The position numbers were made by a program, and so were the translations under genes. From Euptelea pleiosperma (Eukaryota > Streptophyta > Magnoliopsida > Ranunculales > Eupteleaceae): 64,000 nt of DNA. The notes below the pieces were generated by a model. The model was given only the letters and a program-made list of their open reading frames with translations. It made no database searches and was not told where the DNA came from. Every line of letters starts with the position of its first letter. The first letter of the stretch is position 1. Below, piece after piece: positions 23,467 to 33,218 of this stretch. The stretch spans positions 22,867,751 to 22,931,750 of the forward strand of contig CM068543.1 in the NCBI GenBank assembly GCA_035048495.1, written 5' to 3'.

Positions 23467-23568
23467 TGAAGGTGCCAGCTTGCTCAGTTGGTAAAGTTTG
23501 TGGTTGATGATACCATAGACCTGGGTTCAAAACCCACCTTCCTTAAAAACAGGCTTACCTATCAAAAA
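23467..23568 (+). mobile_element. Short tRNA-derived SINE (family S1) with 15-bp TSD
   Basis: A 102-bp element with a box-A-like TTGCTCAGTTGGTAAAG and a box-B-like GGGTTCAAAACCC, ending in TCAAAAA. It is flanked by the exact 15-bp repeat ACAAACAGATTACAA (23452-23466 and 23569-23583). The sister unit at 4768-4785 has this word only once, uninterrupted. This is direct evidence of target-primed insertion after the units had separated. It does not fold as a complete tRNA, so it is not a tRNA gene. Confidence 0.93.
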
Positions 23569-23714
23569 ACAAACAGATTACAACAACTTGGGCCCAAACC
23601 AAGAAATATCTAGTCTGCTCCACGCCACAGCTGAATCCATCAGCAACCATCGATTTACTACTAATACTAATTGATTATGGAAATTAAAACTATAGGCTAC
23701 TTTTTTCTGCAATC

Positions 23715-24185
23715 TTAAGGGGTCGGTGGTGGCGGTGGCGGTGGTGGCGGTGGGTAAGCTTTACGGGGTGGAGGATGTTTTGGAAGGCAGTACCTATAAG
23801 GTATGCCTGTACCTTTACCTCGACATGTTGGGCCGCCACGGCCTAACAACTGGACCTTTCCCGTGCTCAGCAACCTTCTTTTCTGCAGCACAAAGAATGA
23901 ACTAGATTATATGAGAAATAAAAGAATACTTCTAATATTAAGAAGAAGAAGAAGAAGAATAATAATAAGAAGAAGAAGGAGAACGTAATTGATACCATGT
24001 ACCTCTACTTACTAAATCTTCTAAAAATGTACAAAAAGGAAATATAAAATTATAAACTACCTACATGATATATACTCACCGGGCTCAGGCTTCTCCACTA
24101 ATTCTCGAGCCCCTATTTCCTTTGGGACCAAGAGAATGGAAACCACAATGATGCACAGAACAAATAAGGCTTTTGGAAGAACCAT
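23715..24185 (-). CDS. Small secreted peptide, gene 3 (lost second Cys pair)
   Basis: Two exons: 24185-24080 (donor CCCG|GTGAGTAT) and 23842-23715 (acceptor GTTGTTAG|GCC). They give 77 residues. The signal peptide differs from genes 1 and 2 at only two of the first 30 residues. The mature part has GGPTCRGKGTGIPYRYC (C-x11-C), then PKHPPPRKAYPPPP and a proline run ending TP. The GC-x5-C segment present in the sister peptides is missing, so only one cysteine pair remains. Using the upstream acceptor (matching 5100 in gene 1) would give an early stop, which supports the chosen site. A TATA box lies at 24225. The open frame through a changed core suggests either a functional variant or a young pseudogene. 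Confidence 0.7.
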
Positions 24186-24224
24186 CTTTCCACGAATTTG
24201 TTAACCACTCTAACCCTGCCTCCC

Positions 24225-24232
24225 TATTTATA
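24225..24232 (-). promoter_or_regulatory. TATA box of peptide gene 3
   Basis: TATAAATA on the minus strand, 40 bp upstream of the ATG, in the same position as in the two sister genes. Confidence 0.65.
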
Positions 24233-24239
24233 GTGATCT

Positions 24240-25740
24240 CATTTTCTTAAAAAAAAAAAAAAATGCGCGTAACGTAACGTCGTTATATTGGCCGTTATAA
24301 AATAACACTCCATCCCCATTACTTTATTTGGTTTTTTAATGCTAAAACATGTTATAATGCGTGCGTTTAGCCATTATTTCTGTTTTTTCTTGAAAAATAT
24401 GAATTTTAAAAATAATAAATTGTAACCACTTTTTAAAAAATATGAATTTTAAAAATAATAATAATTCATTGACCCAATGAATTATCAAATTGTAATAATG
24501 TCTAATTTATGAAAAATCGTACTTCTTTAAGTTCCTGTGTAGCATATGGTCTACATGCAACATGGTCCGAACCCTCCATGTTGAAGATATCATTCATTTT
24601 GGCGCCCATCAAGGGGCAAAATGAAAGGTCATCGACTCACGGTAAGCAGCAAAAATCTGGCACTTAATATGAGCAAGCAACATTGACTCCAAGTCAATGA
24701 ATTATCAAATTTTATTATGATCACACATTATCATCCCTAGCGAGGTGATAGGGAGGACATGCTGATGGTCTGCGGGTTCCAAACCACATAAATTATTGGA
24801 CCGTAGGGAGGATGTCGTCCTCAATATGAAAGTATAATTTTCCTTTACAAGAAAATTCATACACCATCGAATTGATGAGCACTGCATAGGAAATGGAAAA
24901 CAGATAAGTCGATCGCCCTTGTTAATTCTCACTCGATCTACACAACCGTACATGAGATTTTCACCTCATATCACTCCTCGAGTTCAAATCTTTTGAAGTC
25001 ATTGGATCCTTTTCCTTGATCGAGAATCTTCGTCCTTCTTCCACTCTGGTCCCAAAAAGTAATTACTAGGACCGAATTAGTCACCTTTTCATTTTCCAAT
25101 TGATCATTTTTTATTTCTTATAATTCTCAAAGGAGAAGATTATTCTTTTTACCAAACATACGCAAATCATTTTGTGAAATTTCCTTGAAACTTGGCTAAG
25201 TTAGGAAAACGGGAAGAATCTAGACTTCTTTCTTGTTTGCAGTTGATCATCTAGACTTAGAGAACCTTAGAAATTAAACTATCTAAGAATGAATGGAAAT
25301 TAAGGACTAGACTTAACCTCCCTTGTCCCTTCTTCTTAGTGGTGTTCTCTTAGATCATGAACATGAACAAATTCTTATTTAATGTTACCAAGATAATGGA
25401 CTGTAACACTGAAAATCCAGAACAAGAACATCATTCATCACCTTCCTTCTAAAAGAACTTAATAAGAACAACCAAATGTCTTCAAGAGTAAATTGGCACA
25501 TGCTTTTGTGACACATAAAATGACACATGGTCGTTTTTCTCAAAACCGTAGCAAAATACATGACGGCTAGAAGTAAAAAATTGACGGCTTCTAACCCCTT
25601 CATTTTTCACGCTCTCTTTTGGTTTAATGCATCACCATTGCTTATAACTGAACTACAGCTGTTACCACACCTAGATCTATTAAATCTCAATCTACACATT
25701 CAATAGTCACACAATCTCCCTAACCAATGATTTCAATAGG
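24240..25740. other. Promoter-side remnant of unit 4, no further gene
   Basis: Upstream flank homologous to 5580-7250 and 12570-14300 but much shorter: it lacks the nested MITEs and jumps directly to the ATGGTCCGAACC region. The stretch 25,140-25,740 shows no recognised feature. Confidence 0.5.
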
Positions 25741-25744
25741 GAGA

Positions 25745-25961
25745 AGGTCTCATTCTCCAATTCATCTAGGTGTCGCTTATTTTTGTTATTTTCCGTTACA
25801 TTCCATTGTTTTTCTGTTATTTTTCATTTTTCAAATTTCAGTGCCATTTTTTCCCCTTTTCCGTTATTTTTCGTTTTGCCTATAACGGCCGTTATAACTG
25901 AAAAACGGTAACACCCCCGGCCAGTCGGTTATACCGTTATAACGGCTCCTTTTAAACCTTG
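25745..25961. mobile_element. CAAGGTTTAAA-family element, right half
   Basis: T-rich core, then ATAACGGCCGTTATAAC, CACCCCCGGCCAGTC and the right terminus TTTTAAACCTTG. The left end is not found. It is of the TTATAACGG subtype also seen in 7690-8079 and, as a fragment, at 37305-37395. Confidence 0.65.
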
Positions 25962-26314
25962 GTGGGATCTACCACACCCTAATTAATATATACTTGCCCA
26001 TTTAATGCATGTGTGTTCACATTAATCCCTAAATGCATAAATGATTTTGCATTAATAATACTAATTATTTATGTCATTTATTTTCACATGTACCCATATA
26101 CTAAGCCCACAAATGTTATTAATGGGTCCCCGAATAAAGCCCAAAAGACCCATACCCATGCCCATCATATAAGAAAATGACAAAATGAAAATGAGGCATG
26201 GATACTAAAGGAAATTTTCTTAAATTCATATATAACTCCATAACTTGAATTCATCGTCAAACGCATGGTCCATCTCAAAATGGTATAATCTATCAATAAT
26301 GACCAAAAAACCCC

Positions 26315-26475
26315 TATCATGAAAAATTAACAAAATGTCCATATGATGAAAAATTACCAAAATAACCCTATCATGAAAAATTAGCGAAATGTCCATATGG
26401 TGAAAAATTACCAAAATACCCGTACTACGGAAATCTGCAATTATGTTTCCATATGGTGAACCTACGTAATATACC
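26315..26475. repeat. 54-bp tandem repeat, about three units
   Basis: Units start at 26315, 26369 and 26423 (exactly 54 bp apart). Each has TATCATGAAAAATTA and CCATATG(A/G)TGAAAAATTACC; the third is diverged. The open reading frame on the minus strand here is a by-product of the repeat. Confidence 0.8.
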
Positions 26476-27279
26476 AATTATGTTTTAAGTCAAGTGGTAG
26501 CAAAATTATGAAAATATCCCTAGCTATAAAGCAAAGTTACCAAAATGCCCTTTAAGAGAAAACTTAGGAGATTACGAACACTGGCCTACACTAAGGTCTA
26601 GAAAAACCTAGGGTACTACAAACTTCACTACTTTGACATATTATGTAGGTTCAAGTTCAAAAGACATCTGTATTTACACAAGATTTTTTCGAATTGCATG
26701 TCTAAATCTAACCATATTTATCGAAAATATTTTGAAACAATTAACCCACCAAGAAAAACATATAGTAATACTTTTTATCTAATTTTTTTTTCTTAAATAG
26801 GAAGCTTCGAATTTGATAAGCTCAACAACCAAGTTATCAAATGTACTTCCCTCCAATTGGACTTTTTTCCAGAGTAGTGCTAAAATGCGCTTTATTGTGT
26901 GTGTGTGTGCGCGTGCGTGGTATGGTGTGGTAATCCAGTTGAGTGGATCAATGATTTCATCATCTTCTTGCAGCAAAAAGTTTTGTGGGTTAAAAGGATC
27001 AGGATCCTTGTTTTCATCATGAATGATATCCTACTTTAATGCATTGAACTCAAACGGTACATTTTTCAAACTTTGAGGAGGATCACCTATCTTGGGTATA
27101 TTCCAAATTAGGGTGTTTCTCTATTCGATCATTTTATGAATCTTTAGCCCTCTCATCTTCATCTTCCACTTTTCATTTCTTATGCCGTAGCATTTGGAAA
27201 TCTAAAGAACCCTTGAAAGTTTGTTTGTTTTTGCTTGAGTTGCCGCTTTGAATAAAATTCTTACTATTGAGAATTTGAT

Positions 27280-27802
27280 CATTAGAATGTGGATCTTGGT
27301 GAATTTGTGTTATGTGTAAGTCTAGTGGGGAGAATACAAACCACATTCGATCTTGTTCATTGTGAGTTAGCCCAACAAGTTTGGTCATATTTTCTTGCAC
27401 ATGTGGGACTTGGTTGGGCCTTTCCAGAGACCATTGGAGCCGTGCTAGGTGGCTGGCCTCAAATCCCCTTGTCTTCAATAGGGCAATTATTATGGAAGAT
27501 GGTGTCATTCGCTGTCTTATGGGGTTTATGGCTAGAAAGGAAAATCAGAGTATTTGAGGGAAAGGAGAGTTCCCTTCAGGAAATTAGATTGAATATCAAG
27601 GCTCTTCTCTTTAGTTGGAGCAATATATCCTCAGATATGAGAAACATTTTTTTTCTTCAGTGAATTGGTGTTTAGGGTTGATGAAGTTTTCATGTAATTG
27701 TCCATTTTGCTTTTCATCTGTTTGCCTTTCTTCTTGTTTTGTACTTCAGAGACCTCCTCGGTCTCTCATTCTAATATATATACTTTGGACTTATAAATAA
27801 AA
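27280..27802 (+). pseudogene. LINE 3' end (zf-RVT region and 3' UTR)
   Basis: The translation from 27289 contains TTFDLVHCELAQQVWSYFLA then VGLGWAFPETIGAVLGGWPQ, the C-terminal zinc-binding (zf-RVT) region of plant LINEs (H..L.C..A..VW......G), followed by a stop at 27663. The following 3' UTR has CTCCTCGGTCTCTCATTCTAA, as at LINE 3' ends. There is no reverse transcriptase upstream, so this is a 5'-truncated copy. Confidence 0.75.
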
Positions 27803-28382
27803 TGATCTTAGGGAGTCCTACATAGGGCATTGGAACTCACTGACCGCATGTAAGCCGCTGATTGATGACCCACAATATGAGTAGGGCCGTCTTGATGCAA
27901 GATGAGGCTTAAGGCGAAAACTCGATATGAGGCCTTTTTTATTTAATATATTAATGTATGGTATTAATTTAAAAAATTAATAGAAAATCCTATATTTAAC
28001 AATTATTCATGATAATCAAAAGCTACGGAAAAAATGTAGATGCAGAGGAATCCTGTAATCCCATTACAGTCCATGCGGAGGACTCTCGTGGCCCTACATA
28101 GATTTTTTTGGGCTACTGACTACGTGGATGTTCATCAGAGCTAAAAATTAGGTTGATTGATGATTTCTAGCCATGGGATTTACTACTATAAAGCATACTT
28201 GAATTCAATGGCTAGAATCAATCCTAAGAAGTACTTAAATCTATGGCTAGAGAACCAATCAAGTTTATTTTTGGTTTGTATATCCATCAAGGGGTGTGCT
28301 AAACGTCCATGTGGTTAGTGGACTGGGTCCTTCTCTCACCTGGGGCCTAAGGCGACCACATTATGGTAGAGACGACCCTGAA

Positions 28383-28735
28383 TAAGAGCCACGTGGCACA
28401 TTTATAGAAGACACATTGACTGTATGAATGTTTGGCCAATCCCTAGATAGACCTACAAACCAAAAAATGAACATGATTAGTGATTTCTAAGCGTTGGATT
28501 GGAGTCAATTTCATGGATTGATTTTATCCGTGGGAATTTAAGCATTATTGACCATTATTTGCGGTACAAGGATATCCAAAGGTTTGAAATCACTAATCAA
28601 GCAGATTTTTGGTTTGTAGGTCCACCTAGGGATTGGCCAAACATCCATAGGGTCAACATCCTCTAAGAGTGTGACACATGGCTTATATTGTGGGCGGTCA
28701 GCAACTTTGCTGTCAACAGTCAGCAAAGTTTTACT
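28383..28735. mobile_element. MULE-like MITE (GAGTAAAACTTT family), left end truncated
   Basis: Arms with GCCACGTGGCAC, GTATGAATGTTTGGCC and CACTAATCAAGC, and a right end CAGCAAAGTTTTACTC. It is related to the outer element at 6142-6927. The left terminus is missing. Confidence 0.65.
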
Positions 28736-28739
28736 CTCT

Positions 28740-30500
28740 ATTCCATCCCTTGGTGGATATACACACCAAAAATCACCCTGATTGCTTAAATACTTTTTTA
28801 AGTAGTGATTATAGCCATTGTACTAAGCATGTCTTATGGGTACAAAATCCAACGGCTAGAAATCATCAATCAAGCTGATTTTTTGTGCATATATCCTCCA
28901 AGGGATGGGCTAAATATCCATGCCGACAAGAGAGAAAGATGAACAGGTTCCCATACTTCCTATAACAAAAAGGCAAGGCCGGAAGGCCCACAAAACTTCA
29001 CATCAACAATTACGTAGAGAAGAACGCCCCTTCCAAGTCTGAGTCAAAGTTAATGGAGAAGGGTCGCGGGAGCAGCAGCAGCAGCCGCCTCAATGACAGT
29101 GTGTGGAAACAAACTTTTGTAGGATTGACGCAGAAGCAGCCGCCTCCCTCCCTCCTCCGTCCCTCCCTTCATGTACGCAGTTTTCTTTTCAAAGGAAGTG
29201 GCCGACACCTATCTTTTTTCAGCATCGAATATGTGTACGTGAAGTTGAGCGCCTCTCGATACGAATCTCGACTTCCGTGGTCTCTTTTTTGATTTTCTGT
29301 CTCAAAAAATCATACTCATCAGAAAATGAAGCGTCGGCGATCCTTATTAATGTTCAACCTAAAATTCTTCAAATGGAAAAGTGATGTTTTCGATGGGCCC
29401 CATCAATTCGTGTTAGGGTTCTCATCCCCGTATATCAGTTGATATCCTCAACCTTGGGGCTGTTGAACGTATAAAAACGTGCCATCTTGCACACTCTTGG
29501 GCCCACTCCTTTATGGACCGACGCACTAAAAATTCCTATCCATTAGATTCAAGCATTTTTCATGAAGTAATTTTTAATAGTTGGACTTTAGCTTTCATTT
29601 AGGGCCGACATGGAGATCATGTTAAACAATCCAACCATACATTGAGTTGTCCTTAAACATGATGATCATCATCACCAAAAGCTAGTTTATTCCAACATTG
29701 CAAACCATATAATGGTTTAATTGGATGATCTACATTTTTCAAATTAAAGTCAAATTTTCACGAGATTAGATTGGATTGTCCAACATGATCTCCATGAGGG
29801 CCCACAACCGGATGTAAGAAATGGGTGTAACTTTAGCTGGACCATAGTTGTTAAATTCGTGATTAATTCATGAATTAATCGCTTTTAGCTGGGAGCCGTA
29901 CTATAGGACGAACATATAAAAAAAAATGAATAATTCGTGCTATTATAGGGGTTCACAAATATGATTTTTTAGCAATTAATTCGGCCAATTTAATCGAGTT
30001 CCAAAAAAATGGAAAAAAAAAAAGGATTAAAGCAAAAAAAAAAAAAAAAAAGACCTAATGGTCCCTATCTCTCCCCTGGCTCTGTTTGTTCTCATATCTC
30101 TCCCCCGTCCCACTTCCCTCCATCACACATCTCCACTTGTAATGTGCATCTCTAGTTTACACATGTCATCGGTTGTTGATCAGGTTAGTACTCTCTCTCT
30201 TTTTCAGTCTTTTGAACCCATACCACACCTGCAATTTTCTCTCTTTGTTGGACCACCGACGTGACTGATCACGTGCAATTCCCTCTCTTTGTTGGACAGA
30301 TTCGACCACACTTTAGTAACCTGACCTGCAACTCTAGTCACTTTCCCAGTTCACATTTTACTTTTAATTTTTAATTTAACTATAGTATACGGCCCCACAC
30401 GAACTCAGATTAACGTTTTGTCTACTAGTCGAGTACTGGGACCTGTCAATCTTAAACTTTAAGATCTTCCGAGTCCTACACAACTTTAAGGTCATAAATC
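28740..30500. other. Intergenic; MITE arms, no gene recognised
   Basis: A relative of the MITE at 18242 lies at about 29600-29850 (ACATGGAGATCATGTT and the inverted AACATGATCTCCATG). The GC-richer stretch 28980-29390 has short open frames on the plus strand, with Ser- and Pro-rich translations, that match nothing I know. No splice-linked exons could be built. Confidence 0.45.
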
Positions 30501-30503
30501 TTT

Positions 30504-31335
30504 GGGAATTTTTGACATACCCCCCCATGTTATTTTGAAAATTTGACATACCCCACATGATTTGAAAAAGCTGACATACCCCCCTATGACTCGGTCCACT
30601 GTCATTTGACCAGTGTTGACCCGAGTTGACCACCAAATTTTATATTAAATGACAGAAACGCCCTTGTCTTCAACTTTGGAAAAGGGTTTGGGCTAAAACC
30701 TAAACCCCAAATCGAACAGATGAGGACGACCAGCCAAGAGACTCCAATAGGTTGGTCGCCCATCACCGGCGACCAACCCACCGGAGTCTCATGGCCGGCC
30801 GACCAATACTCTGGCAATAATTTAAAAGTCAATGTTTAGAAAAAAAAAATAAAACATACAACTATATTTCTAAAAAATTCATCAACAAAAACGAAAAATA
30901 AGAATAAGAACAATTTAAATTTTAAGCTTTTAAGACATGGATTTTGGAAAGATGGGTTCTTTCAATTTTTAGAAGAAATCGCATTCCCTCGTGGGTTTTA
31001 TCTATTTTTATGATTTTTTATTTTCAATCTTTGTTTAATTCATAAAATATAAAAATAAAATAAAAATCTCAGGTTTACCGACAATGGTTTTCATTTTTAT
31101 TTTTGATCTCCTCTTTTCATGTTTGATTTGGGGTTTGAGTATTGGCCCAAACCCAAACACTTGTTCTAAGGTTCAAGACAAGGACACTTTTGTCCATTAA
31201 TACAGAATTTGGTAGTCAACTCGGGTCAAATGATAGTGGACCGAGTTATAGGGGGATATGTCAGCTTTTTCAAATCATGGGGGGTATGTCAAATTTTCAA
31301 AATAACATAGGGGGCGGGGTATGTCAAAAATTCCC
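30504..31335. mobile_element. MULE-type element with about 210-bp TIRs, 9-bp TSD
   Basis: An 832-bp element. The left end GGGAATTTTTGACATACCCC is repeated in inverted form at the right end. The arms (about 30504-30715 and 31125-31335) keep colinear words such as CAAAATAACAT, TCGGTCCACT and GGCCCAAACCCAAAC, with substitutions. It is flanked by the exact 9-bp repeat TAAATCTTT (30495-30503 and 31336-31344). The middle contains GC-richer DNA with GGTTGGTCGCCCATC and its inverse. No transposase is present. Confidence 0.92.
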
Positions 31336-31699
31336 TAAATCTTTTGATAAGTCTCAGCCTGTGTACTCATAGTTTCATTATTGAAGAAACAAGTTTCCTT
31401 CCACTAAAGAAACGGAAACGGTTTGGTTTGCCAAGTAAAAATAATGAATTTCTAGAAATTTAAATGAGAAACAAGTTACCTGTGATTATGCAAAAGGCAA
31501 CTTAATATTAAGATCAAAGACTTCATCGAGAGTCAACTGACACGAATACATCAAAACAATGAGATTCTGGTACAGCGAGCCCTACACATGAATGTATCAT
31601 TTGGGTGTAAACCCTGTACCTAAGAGACAAACAATACGAACGGCTCCATGAAAATAAAACAATAAGCCAAAAAAAAAAAACACATGCAGTCCACCAACC

Positions 31700-32004
31700 C
31701 TACTCTTCCACCTCCACATCTTCCTCTTCCTCTTCCTCTTTCCAGCAGCACTTCAGAGTTGATCTAGGAGACCCACAGTTTCCACTCTTGATGAAGTTCT
31801 GGTAAACAATGGACCCACCATTTTCCATCACTTGGTAGACCCTCTCCCCAAGACTATATCCCATTACATCAAGAGGGTAATTCCATCCAAGTTCCTTACC
31901 CACAACATCAGCATGTATAGCTATGGAGAATTCTCTTGGTTGGAAACACGCCAATACCCTCTCCAACAGATGGCTCAGATTAACATCTTTTGGATTGTAC
32001 CCAG

Positions 32005-32035
<31 letters not shown>

Positions 32036-32788
32036 TTCTGGTGTGACATGAATTGTGGAAATTGCAGCTCCTTCTATAGCATTCATTGAATACCCACAGG
32101 GATCAAACTCAAAATCATTGATCTCAGAATCTGGCAAAATCTTCCTTATACCCGAGACAACAGTCATCTCAGCTGCCGAGCTTGATTGGGTCTTGTAGAA
32201 GACAGATGCTCGCTTCTTGTCCAAACTGGTCATGCACATCTCTAGAGTGTAAACTGGATCAGGGTTTTCTTCCAATTCAGTGCAAGCTGAGTACACATGC
32301 CATTTCTGTGATTTCACAGGACTACCCATCACGTATGCGCTGCTGCCCAAACCAAGCTTGCCAAAATAGCCGTCAAGCACGCCAACTTCCTCTGTAAAGC
32401 TACGATGAGGGAACGATTGAGCTCCTGGAAATATGAAGCTCCCACGAGTGTAATTTACTGCTCTTACAGCCAGGGATAGGGTGCTGGCTAGTTTGAGGAT
32501 GGGTGGGATTGAGAGAAGCAGCTTTGTGGTTCCACAGGTTTTCATGATAATCTTGTAAGGGTAGACAAAGAGGCTAGATTCAGAGAGGACATAAGAGTCG
32601 AGATGTGCATTTGACATCGATGCAACTATAGTGCACTCAGCTGGTTTTAAGATCTCATCCAGTTGTTCTTTGGACAAAGATCGAAGACCCTTTCCTGCAG
32701 GATCAGCAAAGATTCCAGGATCTAAGAATGATATCTCAAGCCTTTTCTCGTAGCCTTCAAATCCGATTGCAGAGACAGTCAAGGCCAT
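31700..32788 (-). CDS. SAMDC: S-adenosylmethionine decarboxylase proenzyme
   Basis: This 362-residue protein, in one uninterrupted exon, has the usual length and layout of plant AdoMetDC. The enzyme decarboxylates S-adenosylmethionine to supply the aminopropyl group for spermidine and spermine. It is made as a proenzyme that cuts itself to create a pyruvoyl cofactor. The cleavage motif [14 protein letters not shown] is at residues 66-79, with the cut expected between Glu70 and Ser71. KTCGTT (about 83-88) carries the catalytic Cys. The CGYSMN...[14 protein letters not shown] block (about 231-257) carries the Ser and His needed for processing. The N-terminal [11 protein letters not shown] is the conserved glutamate-containing strand. 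The protein ends in an acidic Glu-rich tail. The main start follows two uORFs in the same leader, so synthesis is expected to fall when polyamines are high. The coding frame is intact. Confidence 0.97.
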
Positions 32789-32935
32789 CTCTGCTCAGTG
32801 AGAAGTGGAAGTGGAAGTAAACAGGGTGTGGACAAGATTGCAATGAGAACAGGAAATTCAAAAAAAAGAAAGAGAAACTAAAGCAATAACAGATTATGAA
32901 CCACCAGAGGTGGTTATGTCCCAACTTGGAGGGAG

Positions 32936-33200
32936 TCAGGATGGTTTCCGGGCGCACTGCACATGAAAACACAAAATCACAGTCGAAATTAGTATCGAGT
33001 GAATCTCCATGATTAATATATGATGACGATTAATAGTCATCCAAGAGGGATAAAACTATACTGCAACTTACGTTGGAGTAAGCAGCAGATCTGAATTTCT
33101 TGATTCCACCGTGAGGTCGAATGTCTTCAATGCTGTAGCCTAGAGGAGCTTCATAGAATAAGGATTTACAGCTAGACTTTTTGCCACCTTTTGTCTCCAT
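32936..33200 (-). promoter_or_regulatory. Conserved small uORF of SAMDC (spliced, 49 codons)
   Basis: Starts at 33200 with METKGGKKSSCKSLF, passes through GYSIEDIRPHGGIKKF, reads SAAYSN to the donor AAC|GTAAGT at 33072, and after a 115-bp intron (32957-33071) finishes CARKPS and a stop at 32936. This is the peptide family known from plant AdoMetDC leaders; it stalls ribosomes when polyamines are plentiful. The intron sits between Asn43 and Cys44. Its reading frame is fully intact. Confidence 0.95.
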
Positions 33201-33208
33201 TAGATCAT
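33200..33208 (-). promoter_or_regulatory. Tiny uORF of SAMDC, overlapping the small uORF by 1 nt
   Basis: ATG ATC TAA; the last A of the stop is the first A of the small uORF start (ATCTAATGG). This one-base overlap is the known plant arrangement in which the tiny uORF lets ribosomes reach the small uORF start depending on polyamine level. Confidence 0.93.
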
Positions 33209-33218
33209 TCAGTCTTTC

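Noticed and set aside
23467..23568. A functional tRNA gene
   Set aside because: It has box A and B like words, but the sequence is flanked by a target duplication, ends in A-rich sequence, and the stems of a tRNA cannot be completed.
4919..24185. Calling the peptide genes firm RALF genes
   Set aside because: The YISY-type motif and usual C-x9-C-x12 spacing are absent and most RALF genes lack an intron; only the GC-x5-C end fits.
26226..26477. 83-residue repetitive protein
   Set aside because: It is the translation of the 54-bp tandem repeat, without start context or relatives.
29053..29384. Possible first exon of a Ser/Pro-rich protein
   Set aside because: Open frames overlap in two phases, no splice-joined continuation was found and nothing was recognised.
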